Source: Fluctibacter corallii (GTDB lineage: Bacteria; Pseudomonadota; Gammaproteobacteria; Enterobacterales; Alteromonadaceae). Taken from it: a stretch of DNA of 64,000 bases. The stretch spans positions 324,323 to 388,322 of the forward strand of contig NZ_JAOWKX010000003.1 of the NCBI RefSeq assembly GCF_025751585.1, given 5' to 3'. Positions 50,969-59,452 of this stretch are shown piece by piece. The notes beneath the pieces are model-generated. The model saw nothing but the letters and a program-made list of their open reading frames with translations, was not told the DNA's origin and searched no databases. Numbering within the stretch: position 1 is the stretch's first letter; every line of letters begins with the position of its first letter. The position numbers were made by a program, and so were the translations under genes.

Positions 50969-51021
50969 GAGGCACCTAGATAAGAGTGTGAGCTCTAATT
51001 GTCCTGACTGGGTGCCTCTCA
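50966..51021. terminator. Bidirectional terminator between MarR and AurF-like genes
   Basis: Perfect 11-base arms TGAGAGGCACC (50966-50976) and GGTGCCTCTCA (51011-51021); the loop contains a smaller AGAG/CTCT dyad. The first arm includes the MarR stop codon. Confidence 0.7.
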
Positions 51022-51059
51022 CCTATTAAAAAGACAAGATAAGTCGTTTACCGTTTAGA

Positions 51060-51998
51060 TTACGCAGCAATTTGATTTACCTCGCTTTCATCAATACCGA
51101 GACTACCTAGTAACTTACTGACACCTTTCAGATCAACCTCAATACCCGAGTCTGTTTCTTCCTTGCTCTCTAGCAGCATTTGCTTGTAGTTAGGGAAGCC
51201 AATTTGCTCAAGAACCTGAGCCCAAACATCCCATTCGCTATCACCAAATGATGCGATCGCTGCAGGCAATGCGTTCAGGTAGAAGCGTTGATGTTTTTCT
51301 GAAAGACTATGATAAATCTCAGCCATGGTATATGAGAAAACACTCGCGTGGCTCCACTCATCTGCTGCGTGTGCTGCAACTGATTCGTAACATAGCGGCT
51401 GGATCTCTCTGTCATTGGCAAGATCGCTCAAATAGTCAGTGATCAACGTTTCCGACGCAGTTGCTACCGCTAAACGAATGAGCTTTTGCTCGTCTGACGT
51501 TTGGCAGTTATCCAACAGTCTATGTAATTGGTTGATCAATTCAAACTGAGGCATGCTTACACGCTGGATCTGTCTTTCACGATAAACAATGTTAATTCCT
51601 TGCACTGATAAAAGCGTATGGAACGCTTCGTCTACGAGTGCTTGCGAGATAACGTTTTGAATAATCGGTGATTGTGATCCAGGATATGCTCCCTCAATAA
51701 GTAAATCACATACAGGCGTGATTAACTTAGATTCGATATTAATCGTCTTTTGATTGTAAATAATCCAACCATAAGATAGCACCGCCGCTTTTAATGCGGG
51801 ATCAGCTTGTTTCCAGCTGTCATGATTGCAAAATGGAAGTAAGTTTTCTTTAAAATCCGGCTTGCTAGCATCAAACGCTATTTTCTGATTAACATCCCCA
51901 TTGTGCACCATTGCACGGGTATTCCATAACTTTTCCAAGTTAGAAAGTACTTCTAAAACTTGGTTGTGGTCTTCATGATGATGGTGTTGTGAATTCAT
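51060..51998 (-). CDS. AurF-like diiron oxygenase
   Basis: Non-heme diiron protein of the p-aminobenzoate N-oxygenase family, 312 residues. All seven expected iron ligands can be placed: Glu89, Glu124 and His127 (DEAFH), Glu183 (ASETL), His210, Glu214 and His217 (HAADEWSH). The N-terminus is His-rich (MNSQHHHHEDH). The start is the ATG with AGGAACG upstream; a longer frame adds 15 residues. It is divergent from a ferredoxin-type reductase, a natural electron source. Known relatives hydroxylate amines or aromatics; the substrate here is unknown. Confidence 0.85.
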   Translation of the reverse strand: MNSQHHHHEDHNQVLEVLSNLEKLWNTRAMVHNGDVNQKIAFDASKPDFKENLLPFCNHDSWKQADPALKAAVLSYGWIIYNQKTINIESKLITPVCDLLIEGAYPGSQSPIIQNVISQALVDEAFHTLLSVQGINIVYRERQIQRVSMPQFELINQLHRLLDNCQTSDEQKLIRLAVATASETLITDYLSDLANDREIQPLCYESVAAHAADEWSHASVFSYTMAEIYHSLSEKHQRFYLNALPAAIASFGDSEWDVWAQVLEQIGFPNYKQMLLESKEETDSGIEVDLKGVSKLLGSLGIDESEVNQIAA

Positions 51999-52130
51999 CG
52001 TTCCTTTCCCTTTTTCAAATTCCAGAAAAACATATTTGCTCAAATAAGCGCCAGTATAGTATCGAATAAAATCTATAAATAAAAGTTGAATTTTTGTTTA
52101 AAACTGGTTAAATTCTTTTCCTGTTGATTG

Positions 52131-52150
52131 AGGTTACCGTATGGAAACCT
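52131..52150. promoter_or_regulatory. 20-base dyad in the divergent AurF-reductase promoter region
   Basis: AGGTTaCCgtatGGaAACCT has near-perfect dyad symmetry and lies 133 bases from each start. A related TTACCGCATATAGGTA occurs at 52243-52258, nearer the reductase gene. Candidate operator pair. Confidence 0.5.
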
Positions 52151-52284
52151 ATTAAGTGCTTGAAAAATAAGAAGAAATAAAAGTTTATTTTATGGTTAAT
52201 AATTTTGTAACCAAGTGAAGGAAAAATGAATGGTACTTATATTTACCGCATATAGGTATCGAAACAAAACTGTAAGGAGTGATC

Positions 52285-53292
52285 ATGGAAGAGAATATCT
52301 TTCGCTGCATTCAAGTAAGAAACGACGTTGAAGGGATGAAAACTTTTGTATTTAAACCAGCAAAAACAATGCGATTTTTACCTGGTCAATTTGTTTCATT
52401 CGATCTTCCAACACCTCAAGGAACTATCACGCGAAGCTACAGTTGTTCGTCTTCAACGTGTAATGACAATATTTCGTTTTCTGTCAGACAAGTTGAAAAT
52501 GGTAGAGGTTCAAACTGGCTCCATGAAAATTTAAACGTTGGCGATGAGCTTTCGTGCACAGGCCCTTATGGATTTTTTACTCCAGATGAGCACGCAACAG
52601 ATAAGTTACTCTTTTTAGCAGCGGGAAGTGGTATTACCCCTTTCTTATCTGTTTTACGCACGTGGCGAGATCTTGCTAAAAGCGTTGATGCATTGCTGGT
52701 TTTTTCAGTGCGTTCACCTACGCAAATTATTGAATACGCCGAACTCAAGGCGCTTGCGGCCCAGATTCCAGGCTTTTCTTTTATCGTTCTACCTGAAGTT
52801 GATCCAGATAACAGCTGGACGGGCATAACAGGCAGACTTGATGGTGCATTAATGGACGTAATAGTGAGAGATTTGCCTCAACGACGCGTCTATACCTGTG
52901 GTCCCAAGCCATATATGGACAATATTAAGCAGCACTTGCTTGATAAAGGTATTGGGCTTGACCGCTTTCATGAAGAAGCCTTCGTTTCACCGAAGTCTGA
53001 GAAGCCTGTAGAGGTCGTCGCAAGTGGTGCGGAATACCGTGTTCAATTTGAAGACAGTGGAATAGAAGTAAGTGCTGATGGTTCATCAACACTTCTTGAA
53101 CTTGCTGAAAAGGCAGGTATTACGGTTCGGTCAGCATGCCGAACAGGAATTTGTGGTTCATGTCAGGTGCAGAAAAAAGCAGGTGATGTGGATATGAATG
53201 ATCTTGGTGGCATTTTGCCATCAGATAAGGAAAACGGAATGATTTTGCTCTGCTGTAGCCGTCCCAAGAGCGACGTTGTTCTATCTCTGTAA
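52285..53292 (+). CDS. NAD(P)H:ferredoxin-type oxidoreductase with C-terminal 2Fe-2S domain
   Basis: A 335-residue electron-transfer flavoprotein: FAD-binding TRSYS, NAD(P) loop GSGITPFLS, the CGPKPYM element, and a plant-type 2Fe-2S domain with CRTGICGSC and a distal Cys (LLCC). Same layout as Hcr-type hybrid-cluster-protein reductases and oxygenase reductases. The start is the ATG with AAGGAG upstream; the longer frame begins at GTG. Divergent from the AurF-like gene and 21 bases before the secreted propeller gene. Confidence 0.9.
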   Translation: MEENIFRCIQVRNDVEGMKTFVFKPAKTMRFLPGQFVSFDLPTPQGTITRSYSCSSSTCNDNISFSVRQVENGRGSNWLHENLNVGDELSCTGPYGFFTPDEHATDKLLFLAAGSGITPFLSVLRTWRDLAKSVDALLVFSVRSPTQIIEYAELKALAAQIPGFSFIVLPEVDPDNSWTGITGRLDGALMDVIVRDLPQRRVYTCGPKPYMDNIKQHLLDKGIGLDRFHEEAFVSPKSEKPVEVVASGAEYRVQFEDSGIEVSADGSSTLLELAEKAGITVRSACRTGICGSCQVQKKAGDVDMNDLGGILPSDKENGMILLCCSRPKSDVVLSL

Positions 53293-53313
53293 ATAATGGG
53301 AAAGGAGATTATT

Positions 53314-54684
53314 ATGAAGAAGACATTATGTTTTGCAATGATGGCCGCTGCTGGCTTGGTATCAGGTAACGCGTTGGCGAATGTTGACGCGGGCAGTTTT
53401 ATGGATGGTGCTGAAGAAGCGGCATTTTTCGATTTCTGGTCAATTAAAGGTAAGCCACTTGCGTTCAGTAAGCGTTTGTCTAATACCTACGTTGCACTTG
53501 ATATGATGGAAGGTGAAATCATTCTGGTAAATGCAGACAATGATTTCATGATTCAACAAAACCTAACTGGATTGTGGGGTTGGCCAGGTGGTCGTCCACA
53601 GCATGCTATCATCTCTGCAGATGGCAAATGGATCTACGTTACTACAGATGCGAGCGCAGAAGATCCTGCTAGTGTGGTCGTGCTTAAGGCGCGCCGTTTG
53701 TTCTGGGAGCAAGGCTACGCAGATCTAGAAGTGGTAAAAGTACTCGAAGCTGAGCCTGCAGGAACAACGTCAAAGTACAATGTGCCGACGCAAACATCTG
53801 ATTTACAGCCTATTGCTTCATGGACTCAGCCTCCAATGACGCAAATTCACGGCCCAACTATCTTGCCATATTCTAACTTTGCGTATTTCACACAGTGGAC
53901 AGACGACAAGGTACGTATCATTGATGGTAAGAATCTTGAATTTGCAGACCACGATCCACTTGTAATTGAAGGCGTAACTGATTACACCCACGGTATTTTC
54001 TTCAACGAATCAGGCACATTGGGCTTGTCTACAGGTTACTACTATGACGATACAGACGTAGATTTGTATAGCGTTGATAAGAAAACCGGTAAATTAACAC
54101 TTGAAAAAGTTATCCCTCTAGGTGATGAGAATGCAAAAGCAGCATTCACTCACTTCAACGTATGGCTTGACGAGCGTTATGTGGTAACAGCATCTATGCA
54201 GTTTGGTCCAACGTCTTTGACACCAGCTGGTCAAGACATCATTCCTCCTAGCGTTTGGGTAATCGATGCATGGGAAGGAACGGCTAAGAAGATCCTAGAT
54301 GCGGCTAACGACGCATCAGAATCAGGTGTATTCCGTTCAGCATCAGACATCGCTGTTGCAGCAGGCAAGCTTTACGTTGCTGAAGAAGATAGCTTAGACG
54401 GTACTTATGGTAATGATGGATATGTTTCTATCTACGATTTGTCTAATGTGAATGAGCCTAAGTTCATTAAGCGTCTGAAGCCAGGCGTAGAATTGCCTGA
54501 AGGTTTCAACGTTTCACATAGTTTGGGCGTAACAGCTGACGAGCGTTTCATCTACCTAACAAGCTACGCGTCACGCTTCATCATCAAAATCGATACAACA
54601 ACAGATACCGTTGTTAAGGTGTATGATGAAAATGATGGATTGACGATGCCTCACGGTGGTTTCGTATCAGGTTCACTTCGTTAA
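53314..54684 (+). CDS. Secreted YncE-like beta-propeller protein
   Basis: A 456-residue exported protein. Signal peptide (MKKTLCFAMMAAAGLVS, cleavage near ALA-NVD) and repeated blades of the YncE/cytochrome-D1 type (ISADGKWIYVTT, IFFNESGTLGLS, VTADERFIYLTS). His residues in IHGPT, DYTHGIFF, FTHFNVW and MPHGGF are spaced as in metal- or heme-binding propellers, but no CxxCH is present. The start is the ATG after AAGGAG; a longer frame adds six residues. Probably cotranscribed with the reductase. Function unknown. Confidence 0.8.
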   Translation: MKKTLCFAMMAAAGLVSGNALANVDAGSFMDGAEEAAFFDFWSIKGKPLAFSKRLSNTYVALDMMEGEIILVNADNDFMIQQNLTGLWGWPGGRPQHAIISADGKWIYVTTDASAEDPASVVVLKARRLFWEQGYADLEVVKVLEAEPAGTTSKYNVPTQTSDLQPIASWTQPPMTQIHGPTILPYSNFAYFTQWTDDKVRIIDGKNLEFADHDPLVIEGVTDYTHGIFFNESGTLGLSTGYYYDDTDVDLYSVDKKTGKLTLEKVIPLGDENAKAAFTHFNVWLDERYVVTASMQFGPTSLTPAGQDIIPPSVWVIDAWEGTAKKILDAANDASESGVFRSASDIAVAAGKLYVAEEDSLDGTYGNDGYVSIYDLSNVNEPKFIKRLKPGVELPEGFNVSHSLGVTADERFIYLTSYASRFIIKIDTTTDTVVKVYDENDGLTMPHGGFVSGSLR

Positions 54685-54703
54685 TTTGAACCTTTGTAAG
54701 AAA

Positions 54704-54749
54704 ATGAGAGCCGTTTGTCGGCTCTCATCAAGAGCTGCCTAGCAGCTCT
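54704..54749 (+). terminator. Two tandem hairpins between propeller and amidotransferase genes
   Basis: ATGAGAGCCG/CGGCTCTCAT (54704-54728) and AGAGCTGC/GCAGCTCT (54731-54749) are perfect stems; neither has a long U-tract. They could attenuate read-through into the amidotransferase gene. Confidence 0.6.
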
Positions 54750-54770
54750 TTGTTGGTTAAGGACACAGAC

Positions 54771-55466
54771 ATGAAAACCGTACACGTTATACGTCATATG
54801 GCGTTTGAAGGGCTAGGGAATATAGAGCTTGCCCTTGCGAAATTTGATACAAACATCAAATATATTGAAGCGGGTATGCAGCCCATCACAGAAGAGATAC
54901 TTGAAAGTGATTTGTTAATCGTTTTAGGTGGTCCCATCGGCGTATACGACGTTGAAGATTTTCCCTTCTTAGAAAATGAGATTTCGCTGCTAAAGCAACG
55001 CATTGAAATGAAAAAGCCCGTGCTAGGTGTTTGCCTCGGTGCTCAGCTGATCGCTCATGCCATGGGAGGCCGCGTATATGCAGGGCCAGTAAAAGAAATT
55101 GGTTGGGGCGAGCTTGAAATCACCGCTGGTGATAGTAATCCATTGCGTCACCTTACTCGCGTTCCTATTTTACATTGGCATGGTGATACATTTGAACTCC
55201 CTGAAGGCGCTACCCATTTAGCTGGAAATCATAATTACCCGAATCAAGCGTTTGCAATCGACGACCACGTGCTTGCATTGCAATTTCACCCAGAAGTTAC
55301 AGAGACCAGTATTGAGCGTTGGTTTATCGGACACCTTTGTGAAATTAGCGCAACAGAGGGGGTTTCAGTGAAGTTGCTACGCGAAGATACGGCTAAATAC
55401 GTTCGTCAAATGCAGGATGCGGCAGATAAAGTATGGTTAGATTGGTTTAAAACCATCAACCTATAA
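54771..55466 (+). CDS. Class I glutamine amidotransferase-like protein
   Basis: A 231-residue stand-alone GATase-1 domain with catalytic Cys in VLGVCLGAQ and the His-Glu pair in LQFHPEVT, plus VLGGPIGVYD. It resembles YfeJ/GMP-synthase-like amidotransferases; no synthetase partner is encoded nearby, so it may act as a hydrolase on gamma-glutamyl compounds. The start is the ATG giving MKTVHVI; the longer frame begins at TTG. Same strand as the reductase-propeller pair, after two hairpins. Confidence 0.88.
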   Translation: MKTVHVIRHMAFEGLGNIELALAKFDTNIKYIEAGMQPITEEILESDLLIVLGGPIGVYDVEDFPFLENEISLLKQRIEMKKPVLGVCLGAQLIAHAMGGRVYAGPVKEIGWGELEITAGDSNPLRHLTRVPILHWHGDTFELPEGATHLAGNHNYPNQAFAIDDHVLALQFHPEVTETSIERWFIGHLCEISATEGVSVKLLREDTAKYVRQMQDAADKVWLDWFKTINL

Positions 55467-55490
55467 ACAGATTTCACATTCTCCCATAAG

Positions 55491-55518
55491 AAAAAGCCAG
55501 TAATGATACTGGCTTTTT
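55491..55518. terminator. Bidirectional terminator
   Basis: AAAAAGCCAGTA / TACTGGCTTTTT perfect stem with an ATGA loop, between the convergent amidotransferase and thiol-redox genes. Confidence 0.9.
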
Positions 55519-55532
55519 AATCTGATTCGACA

Positions 55533-55781
55533 TTACGCATTCAAGCTGCTTTTAACATCTTCCATGCTTGCGCCGAAATTAATGTGTAGTACCTGATCGT
55601 CTATAACTAGCGCTGGCACAGATTTAACACCCGCCTTTTCAGCTTCGCCAATACGATCTTTTGCATTGCCAAAGTGAACAATTTCTAGGTTCAGTTTGTT
55701 TTTATCTACCACATCAAGAATTTTCTCTTCTGCTGATACACACACTGGGCAACCCGCATGATAAAACACTGCCTTACTCAT
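55533..55781 (-). CDS. Small thioredoxin/glutaredoxin-fold protein
   Basis: 82 residues with active site CPVC (in HAGCPVCVSAEEK) and the cis-Pro element SVPALVI. A single-domain dithiol protein of the glutaredoxin-like class. It may reduce or repair partners in the neighbouring redox locus, or use the glutathione system; the partner is unknown. Confidence 0.85.
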   Translation of the reverse strand: MSKAVFYHAGCPVCVSAEEKILDVVDKNKLNLEIVHFGNAKDRIGEAEKAGVKSVPALVIDDQVLHINFGASMEDVKSSLNA

Positions 55782-55965
55782 CTCTCATCTCCATTGGTTT
55801 TGATTCGAATCTATATTTGCGCATCGTGATTCACAAAGTCAATAGAAAAATTGCTTTTATTTCGAACATATAGTTATAAGTATGTTAAATAAAATTCTAA
55901 ACAGCGCTTTACAGTGGTGTCGAAACGATACTATCATGGTCGGCGTAACGTTAACCTTGGATGGA

Positions 55966-56694
55966 ATGAAAATGAAACTGACACATATCGCCATGGTACT
56001 TGGCACAACTTTATTCGCAGCAACGCAAGTTAATGCGCACAGTATTAAAAGCGACGTAGACGGAAGCAAAAAACAAGCGTTTGATATCACTAACGCTTCT
56101 GCGTCTACAGACGGCCGCCTTACTACATTCATGATGGAAGTAGCAGGTGTTGCTGGAAGCGAAAAGCCTAAAGCAATTGGTAAGTTGGCAGGTGCGAAAG
56201 TTGAATCTTATGTTTGGCCAACAAGTTTAGATCCGGAAGTGGTTGGCTTTGACAAAAAGTCGGGCATCCTTGCTTTGGCGATAACCGCTCACCCTGATTT
56301 TGATGACACGCCTTTGTTCGATGAAGATGGCGACGGTAACCCAGCGAATGATGGTGCTGATTGGCACTCACATTGGGTTGTATTGACAGAAGAAAAAGCG
56401 TGTGGTGCAGGACTCAAAGTACGTGACGTTTCACCTGGTGTTGACTTGCTTCCTGCTACAGCACCTATGTTACCGATTGCATTAGACAGCCCTGGCATGA
56501 GCCCAATTCTTGATGGCAAGATCGCTAAAATTACCGTACCTGTAAAAGATACAGAAATGGTGAGCTTCGACGCGGTAACTGCCGAGCTAATGGTACACGC
56601 AGAAGGTAAAGCGCCACTACTATGTGTTACAGGTGTACACGACGTAGCATCTGGTGACTTGTCGCTACCAGGTAAGATCATGCGTTCTGAATAA
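55966..56694 (+). CDS. Exported protein of unknown function
   Basis: I do not recognise the family. About 242 residues from the ATG giving MKMKLTHIAMVLG (an ATG six bases later is equally possible; the longest frame adds 28 residues without a signal). Signal peptide cleavage near VNA-HSI. The mature protein has an acidic, calcium-site-like stretch (FDEDGDGNPANDGADWHSHWVVL) and two Cys (KACGAG, LLCVTG) that could pair. It leads the redoxin gene by 91 bases on the same strand. Confidence 0.65.
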   Translation: MKMKLTHIAMVLGTTLFAATQVNAHSIKSDVDGSKKQAFDITNASASTDGRLTTFMMEVAGVAGSEKPKAIGKLAGAKVESYVWPTSLDPEVVGFDKKSGILALAITAHPDFDDTPLFDEDGDGNPANDGADWHSHWVVLTEEKACGAGLKVRDVSPGVDLLPATAPMLPIALDSPGMSPILDGKIAKITVPVKDTEMVSFDAVTAELMVHAEGKAPLLCVTGVHDVASGDLSLPGKIMRSE

Positions 56695-56785
56695 AAGTTT
56701 AGGTACTGACGGCAATACACCCTGGTTTGTCGTCAGTATCGCTTTTAATTCACCCTTTGAATAAGGCAGGATAAGGAGAGTTTCT

Positions 56786-57250
56786 GTGACCAAAGTGAAG
56801 GCACCTGAGCTTAAAGTAAGCAAGTGGTTGGGTACTGATGACAATATATCGCTTGATTCCCTAAAAGGGCAGGTGGTGTTGATTGAAGCATTCCAATTGC
56901 TATGTCCTGGATGTGTAACACACGCGATACCACAAGCGATAAAAGCCCGCAAAATTTTTGCAGATCATGAGTTAAAGGTACTCGGTTTGCACACGGTGTT
57001 TGAGCATCATGAAGCAATGCAAGAAGCCACGCTTTCTGCATTTATGCACGAATATAGAATCAACTTTCCTGTAGGTATTGATGTTGCGTCTGCTAACACG
57101 CCTATACCTCAGACCATGTCTCTCTATGACATGAGGGGAACACCGACTACGCTGATAATCGATAAAGAAGGTTACCTTCGCCATCACCTTTTTGGCGCGG
57201 TTGATGATATGCAACTAGCTATGCACATTCAAAGTCTGATTTCGGAGTAA
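56786..57250 (+). CDS. Redoxin/TlpA-like thioredoxin-fold protein
   Basis: A 154-residue protein with active site LLCPGC (Cys-Pro-Gly-Cys) and the MRGTPTTLIIDKEG element near the C-terminus. No signal peptide or lipobox is visible, so it is probably cytoplasmic. GTG start with AAGGAG upstream. Six bases before the DUF4399 gene, hence one transcript. Confidence 0.85.
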   Translation: MTKVKAPELKVSKWLGTDDNISLDSLKGQVVLIEAFQLLCPGCVTHAIPQAIKARKIFADHELKVLGLHTVFEHHEAMQEATLSAFMHEYRINFPVGIDVASANTPIPQTMSLYDMRGTPTTLIIDKEGYLRHHLFGAVDDMQLAMHIQSLISE

Positions 57251-57256
57251 AGCATC

Positions 57257-57670
57257 ATGTTACGTCAAATTCGTAGAGCAGCGACATGGGTTTTGTTGTT
57301 GTGCAGTGTGTCCTTCTCTTCAATGGCAGATACTGCTAAAGCGTATTTTATCTATCCGAGTGATGGTCAGACTGTGCCAAGCACATTTAACGTTGTTTTT
57401 GGATTGAAAGGAATGGGGATTGCACCAGCTGGCATAGATTTTCCGAATACAGGTCACCATCATCTATTAATAGACCAATCGACGTTGCCAGATATGTCTA
57501 AGCCTCTACCTGCAAATGAAAATGTACGCCATTTCGGTAAAGGTCAAACGGAAACAATTATTACCCTGCCAAAGGGAAAGCACACCTTACAGTTGGTGTT
57601 GGGGGATTATTTGCACACACCGCATGATAAAGCGGTAGTCTCCGAAAAAATCACAGTTTTAGTCAAATAG
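57257..57670 (+). CDS. DUF4399 exported protein
   Basis: 137 residues: signal peptide (WVLLLCSVSFSSMA-DTA), then a beta-sandwich with the DUF4399 pattern YFIYPSDGQTVPSTFNVVFGLKGMGI, TGHHHLLID, KGKHTLQLVLGDY and HDKAVVSEKI (quoted in pieces). The TGHHHL motif could bind copper or another metal. Cotranscribed with the redoxin. Function unknown. Confidence 0.88.
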   Translation: MLRQIRRAATWVLLLCSVSFSSMADTAKAYFIYPSDGQTVPSTFNVVFGLKGMGIAPAGIDFPNTGHHHLLIDQSTLPDMSKPLPANENVRHFGKGQTETIITLPKGKHTLQLVLGDYLHTPHDKAVVSEKITVLVK

Positions 57671-57820
57671 CATTCAGGTTAAAAAGTTAACCTAGATGCT
57701 TGCATTTCGAAAAATTGCATTGCATTATGGTTTTCATTCGAACCTATTGTGTCTGCAATTGATAGAACCAAAAAATATAGTTTTGTAGTAATAGCATTGT
57801 AGTAAAGGAAGGATTTACAA

Positions 57821-58081
57821 ATGAGAGTACATGTTTTTGATACACACGTTACGTCTGAAGAAGGTAAGTATTATCATTTTGATGTTATCGTTGACGATGA
57901 TAATACAAAGTTTGTGTCTGACTACGTAAAAGAATATTTATCTTCAATTAATGTACAGCAACAATCTGTTAAACAGCAATCATGTGCCTTTTGTCACACA
58001 GAGACGGCTAATGATCAAATTAAAATTGATATAGCGAATAAAGGATATCATATCCTTCCGATGCAAGGCTGCCCTCAATAA
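57821..58081 (+). CDS. DUF2024 family protein
   Basis: 86 residues: MRVHVFDTHVTSEEGKYYHFDV, CAFCHTE and GYHILPMQGC give the DUF2024 signature. Cys in CxxCH (a single CAFCH) and a late Cys suggest metal or disulfide chemistry; with no signal peptide, covalent heme is unlikely. AAGGAAGGATTTACAA before ATG is a strong ribosome site. Confidence 0.85.
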   Translation: MRVHVFDTHVTSEEGKYYHFDVIVDDDNTKFVSDYVKEYLSSINVQQQSVKQQSCAFCHTETANDQIKIDIANKGYHILPMQGCPQ

Positions 58082-58104
58082 ATTTTAGGTTTATCCCCAG
58101 CGGG

Positions 58105-58152
58105 CCGCGCGAGGTGCAAAGAGTAGAGGCTTTCCTTCGTTGCGGTTTTTTT
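58105..58152 (+). terminator. Possible terminator of the DUF2024 gene
   Basis: CCGC/GCGG outer stem with an imperfect inner stem (GCGAGG with CCTTCG), followed by seven T. Imperfect, hence low confidence. Confidence 0.4.
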
Positions 58153-58170
58153 GTTGGATAGAGTATATAG

Positions 58171-58198
58171 AAAATGCACCTGATTATAGGTGCATTTT
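58171..58198. terminator. Bidirectional hairpin
   Basis: AAAATGCACCT / AGGTGCATTTT perfect arms with a GATTAT loop, just past the stop of the convergent small minus-strand gene. Confidence 0.8.
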
Positions 58199-58200
58199 GC

Positions 58201-58437
58201 TTATTTCCAGTAGTTATTTGCTGCAGCAATCGTTTGATAATGAATGCTGATAACCTGGCTGGACGCAATGAGATCGCGCGTATTATTGGCGTATTCAGGA
58301 CGTAGTGATTTCAAAACCTCCATATCAGGTTGAGTGACTTTTACGCCCAAACGAGACAACTTTACTGCTAGTGCAAATCCATCTTTCGGTGTGTCGGCTT
58401 GTAAGCTCTCTGGAAAGTCTTTTAATGCTTCTGACAT
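58201..58437 (-). CDS. Small helical protein of unknown function
   Basis: 78 residues, no signal peptide, mainly helical by composition (FALAVKLSRLGVKV, MEVLKSLRPEYANNTRDLI). I do not recognise it. It has a reasonable ribosome site (AAGGAATAACT before ATG) and is flanked by a terminator, so it is probably a real single gene. Confidence 0.6.
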   Translation of the reverse strand: MSEALKDFPESLQADTPKDGFALAVKLSRLGVKVTQPDMEVLKSLRPEYANNTRDLIASSQVISIHYQTIAAANNYWK

Positions 58438-58552
58438 AGTTATTCCTTAGTGTTGATAGTTAACGAACAAACTATATGACTAATAAGGTGTTGAATCAAT
58501 ACTAGTGGTGTGAAAATATTACCCTCAGAAACCAGTAGAGAATAGTGGAACA

Positions 58553-59251
58553 ATGACCATCGAAAAACACACTAACGCAGAAACGATCACGTCGGTTAGA
58601 ATTGGCGAAGTAAAGCAAATACCAGGCTCAGATCTGCTGTCAGGAATCAACAAATCTGAATATAACGCACCACTTTTTCTAACGAAAGAGGGGTTGAAGG
58701 GCGATCATCAAGCCGATCGGCGCTTCCATGGCGGGCCAGAGAAAGCATTGCATTTTTATCATCGAGGTCATTATGCGTACTGGCGTAAAGTAGTCAAATC
58801 CCCTAATCCTATTGAAGTAGGCTCATTTGGTGAAAACATTACCTGTACTCAGTTTCATGAGAGAAACGTGCGAGTAGGAGATATTTTTCGCTTGGGAGAT
58901 ACGGTCATTCAGGTGTCTCAAGGAAGGCAGCCTTGTTTTAAGCTAAACGCAAAGTTTCAGGTGCCAGATATGTCTGTTAAAGTCCAGCAATCAGGTCGAA
59001 CGGGTTGGTATTGCCGAGTACTAGAGGAAGGGGAAGTCAAGCCTAATGATACACTTACCTTATTGGAACCCAATTCGTCAGGACTGACATTGGCAAAAAT
59101 AAACTTTATAATTTTTAGTCCATCATTAGATCCGCAGTTGTTGAGCGCGGTGGCTGAAACCGATTCCTTGAGTGAGAGCTGGCGGAGGCTTGCTCGCCTT
59201 AGGCTTGAGTCAGGTAAAGTGGAAAATTGGGACAAGCGCCTCTTCGGATAA
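58553..59251 (+). CDS. MOSC-domain protein, YiiM-like
   Basis: 232 residues. MOSC features: GLKGDHQADRRFHGGPEKALHFY, GSFGENIT, VRVGDIFRLGDTVIQVSQGRQPC (quoted in pieces); the conserved Cys in GRQPCFKL is the expected molybdenum-cofactor ligand. E. coli YiiM reduces N-hydroxylated purines and amidoximes. Length and C-terminal helical extension match YiiM. Confidence 0.9.
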   Translation: MTIEKHTNAETITSVRIGEVKQIPGSDLLSGINKSEYNAPLFLTKEGLKGDHQADRRFHGGPEKALHFYHRGHYAYWRKVVKSPNPIEVGSFGENITCTQFHERNVRVGDIFRLGDTVIQVSQGRQPCFKLNAKFQVPDMSVKVQQSGRTGWYCRVLEEGEVKPNDTLTLLEPNSSGLTLAKINFIIFSPSLDPQLLSAVAETDSLSESWRRLARLRLESGKVENWDKRLFG

Positions 59252-59452
59252 TACGCGTACTTATCTTTAATACGTTGTTGAGATTGTCACTCACACCATT
59301 GGGATTCAATGTGTAAATCAGTGAGCTCAATTCGATAATATGTTACAAACTTGAGAATTGAAGATCGTGAAAAGTTTATCTAAGCCGATGATTCTTTTAC
59401 TGTGGCTATGTATACTCGCTGCTCAGTAAATAAGTCTCAGAGTTATCTATTC

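Noticed and set aside
51060..51998. Naming the diiron protein p-aminobenzoate N-oxygenase
   Set aside because: Ligands match the family, but substrate cannot be inferred; no aromatic biosynthesis genes are near.
53314..54684. Calling the secreted propeller a methanethiol oxidase or selenium-binding protein
   Set aside because: The blade motifs resemble YncE-type propellers and the diagnostic Cys/His arrangement of that family could not be placed.
57821..58081. CAFCH in the DUF2024 protein as a cytochrome c heme site
   Set aside because: The protein has no signal peptide, so covalent heme attachment in the periplasm is not expected.
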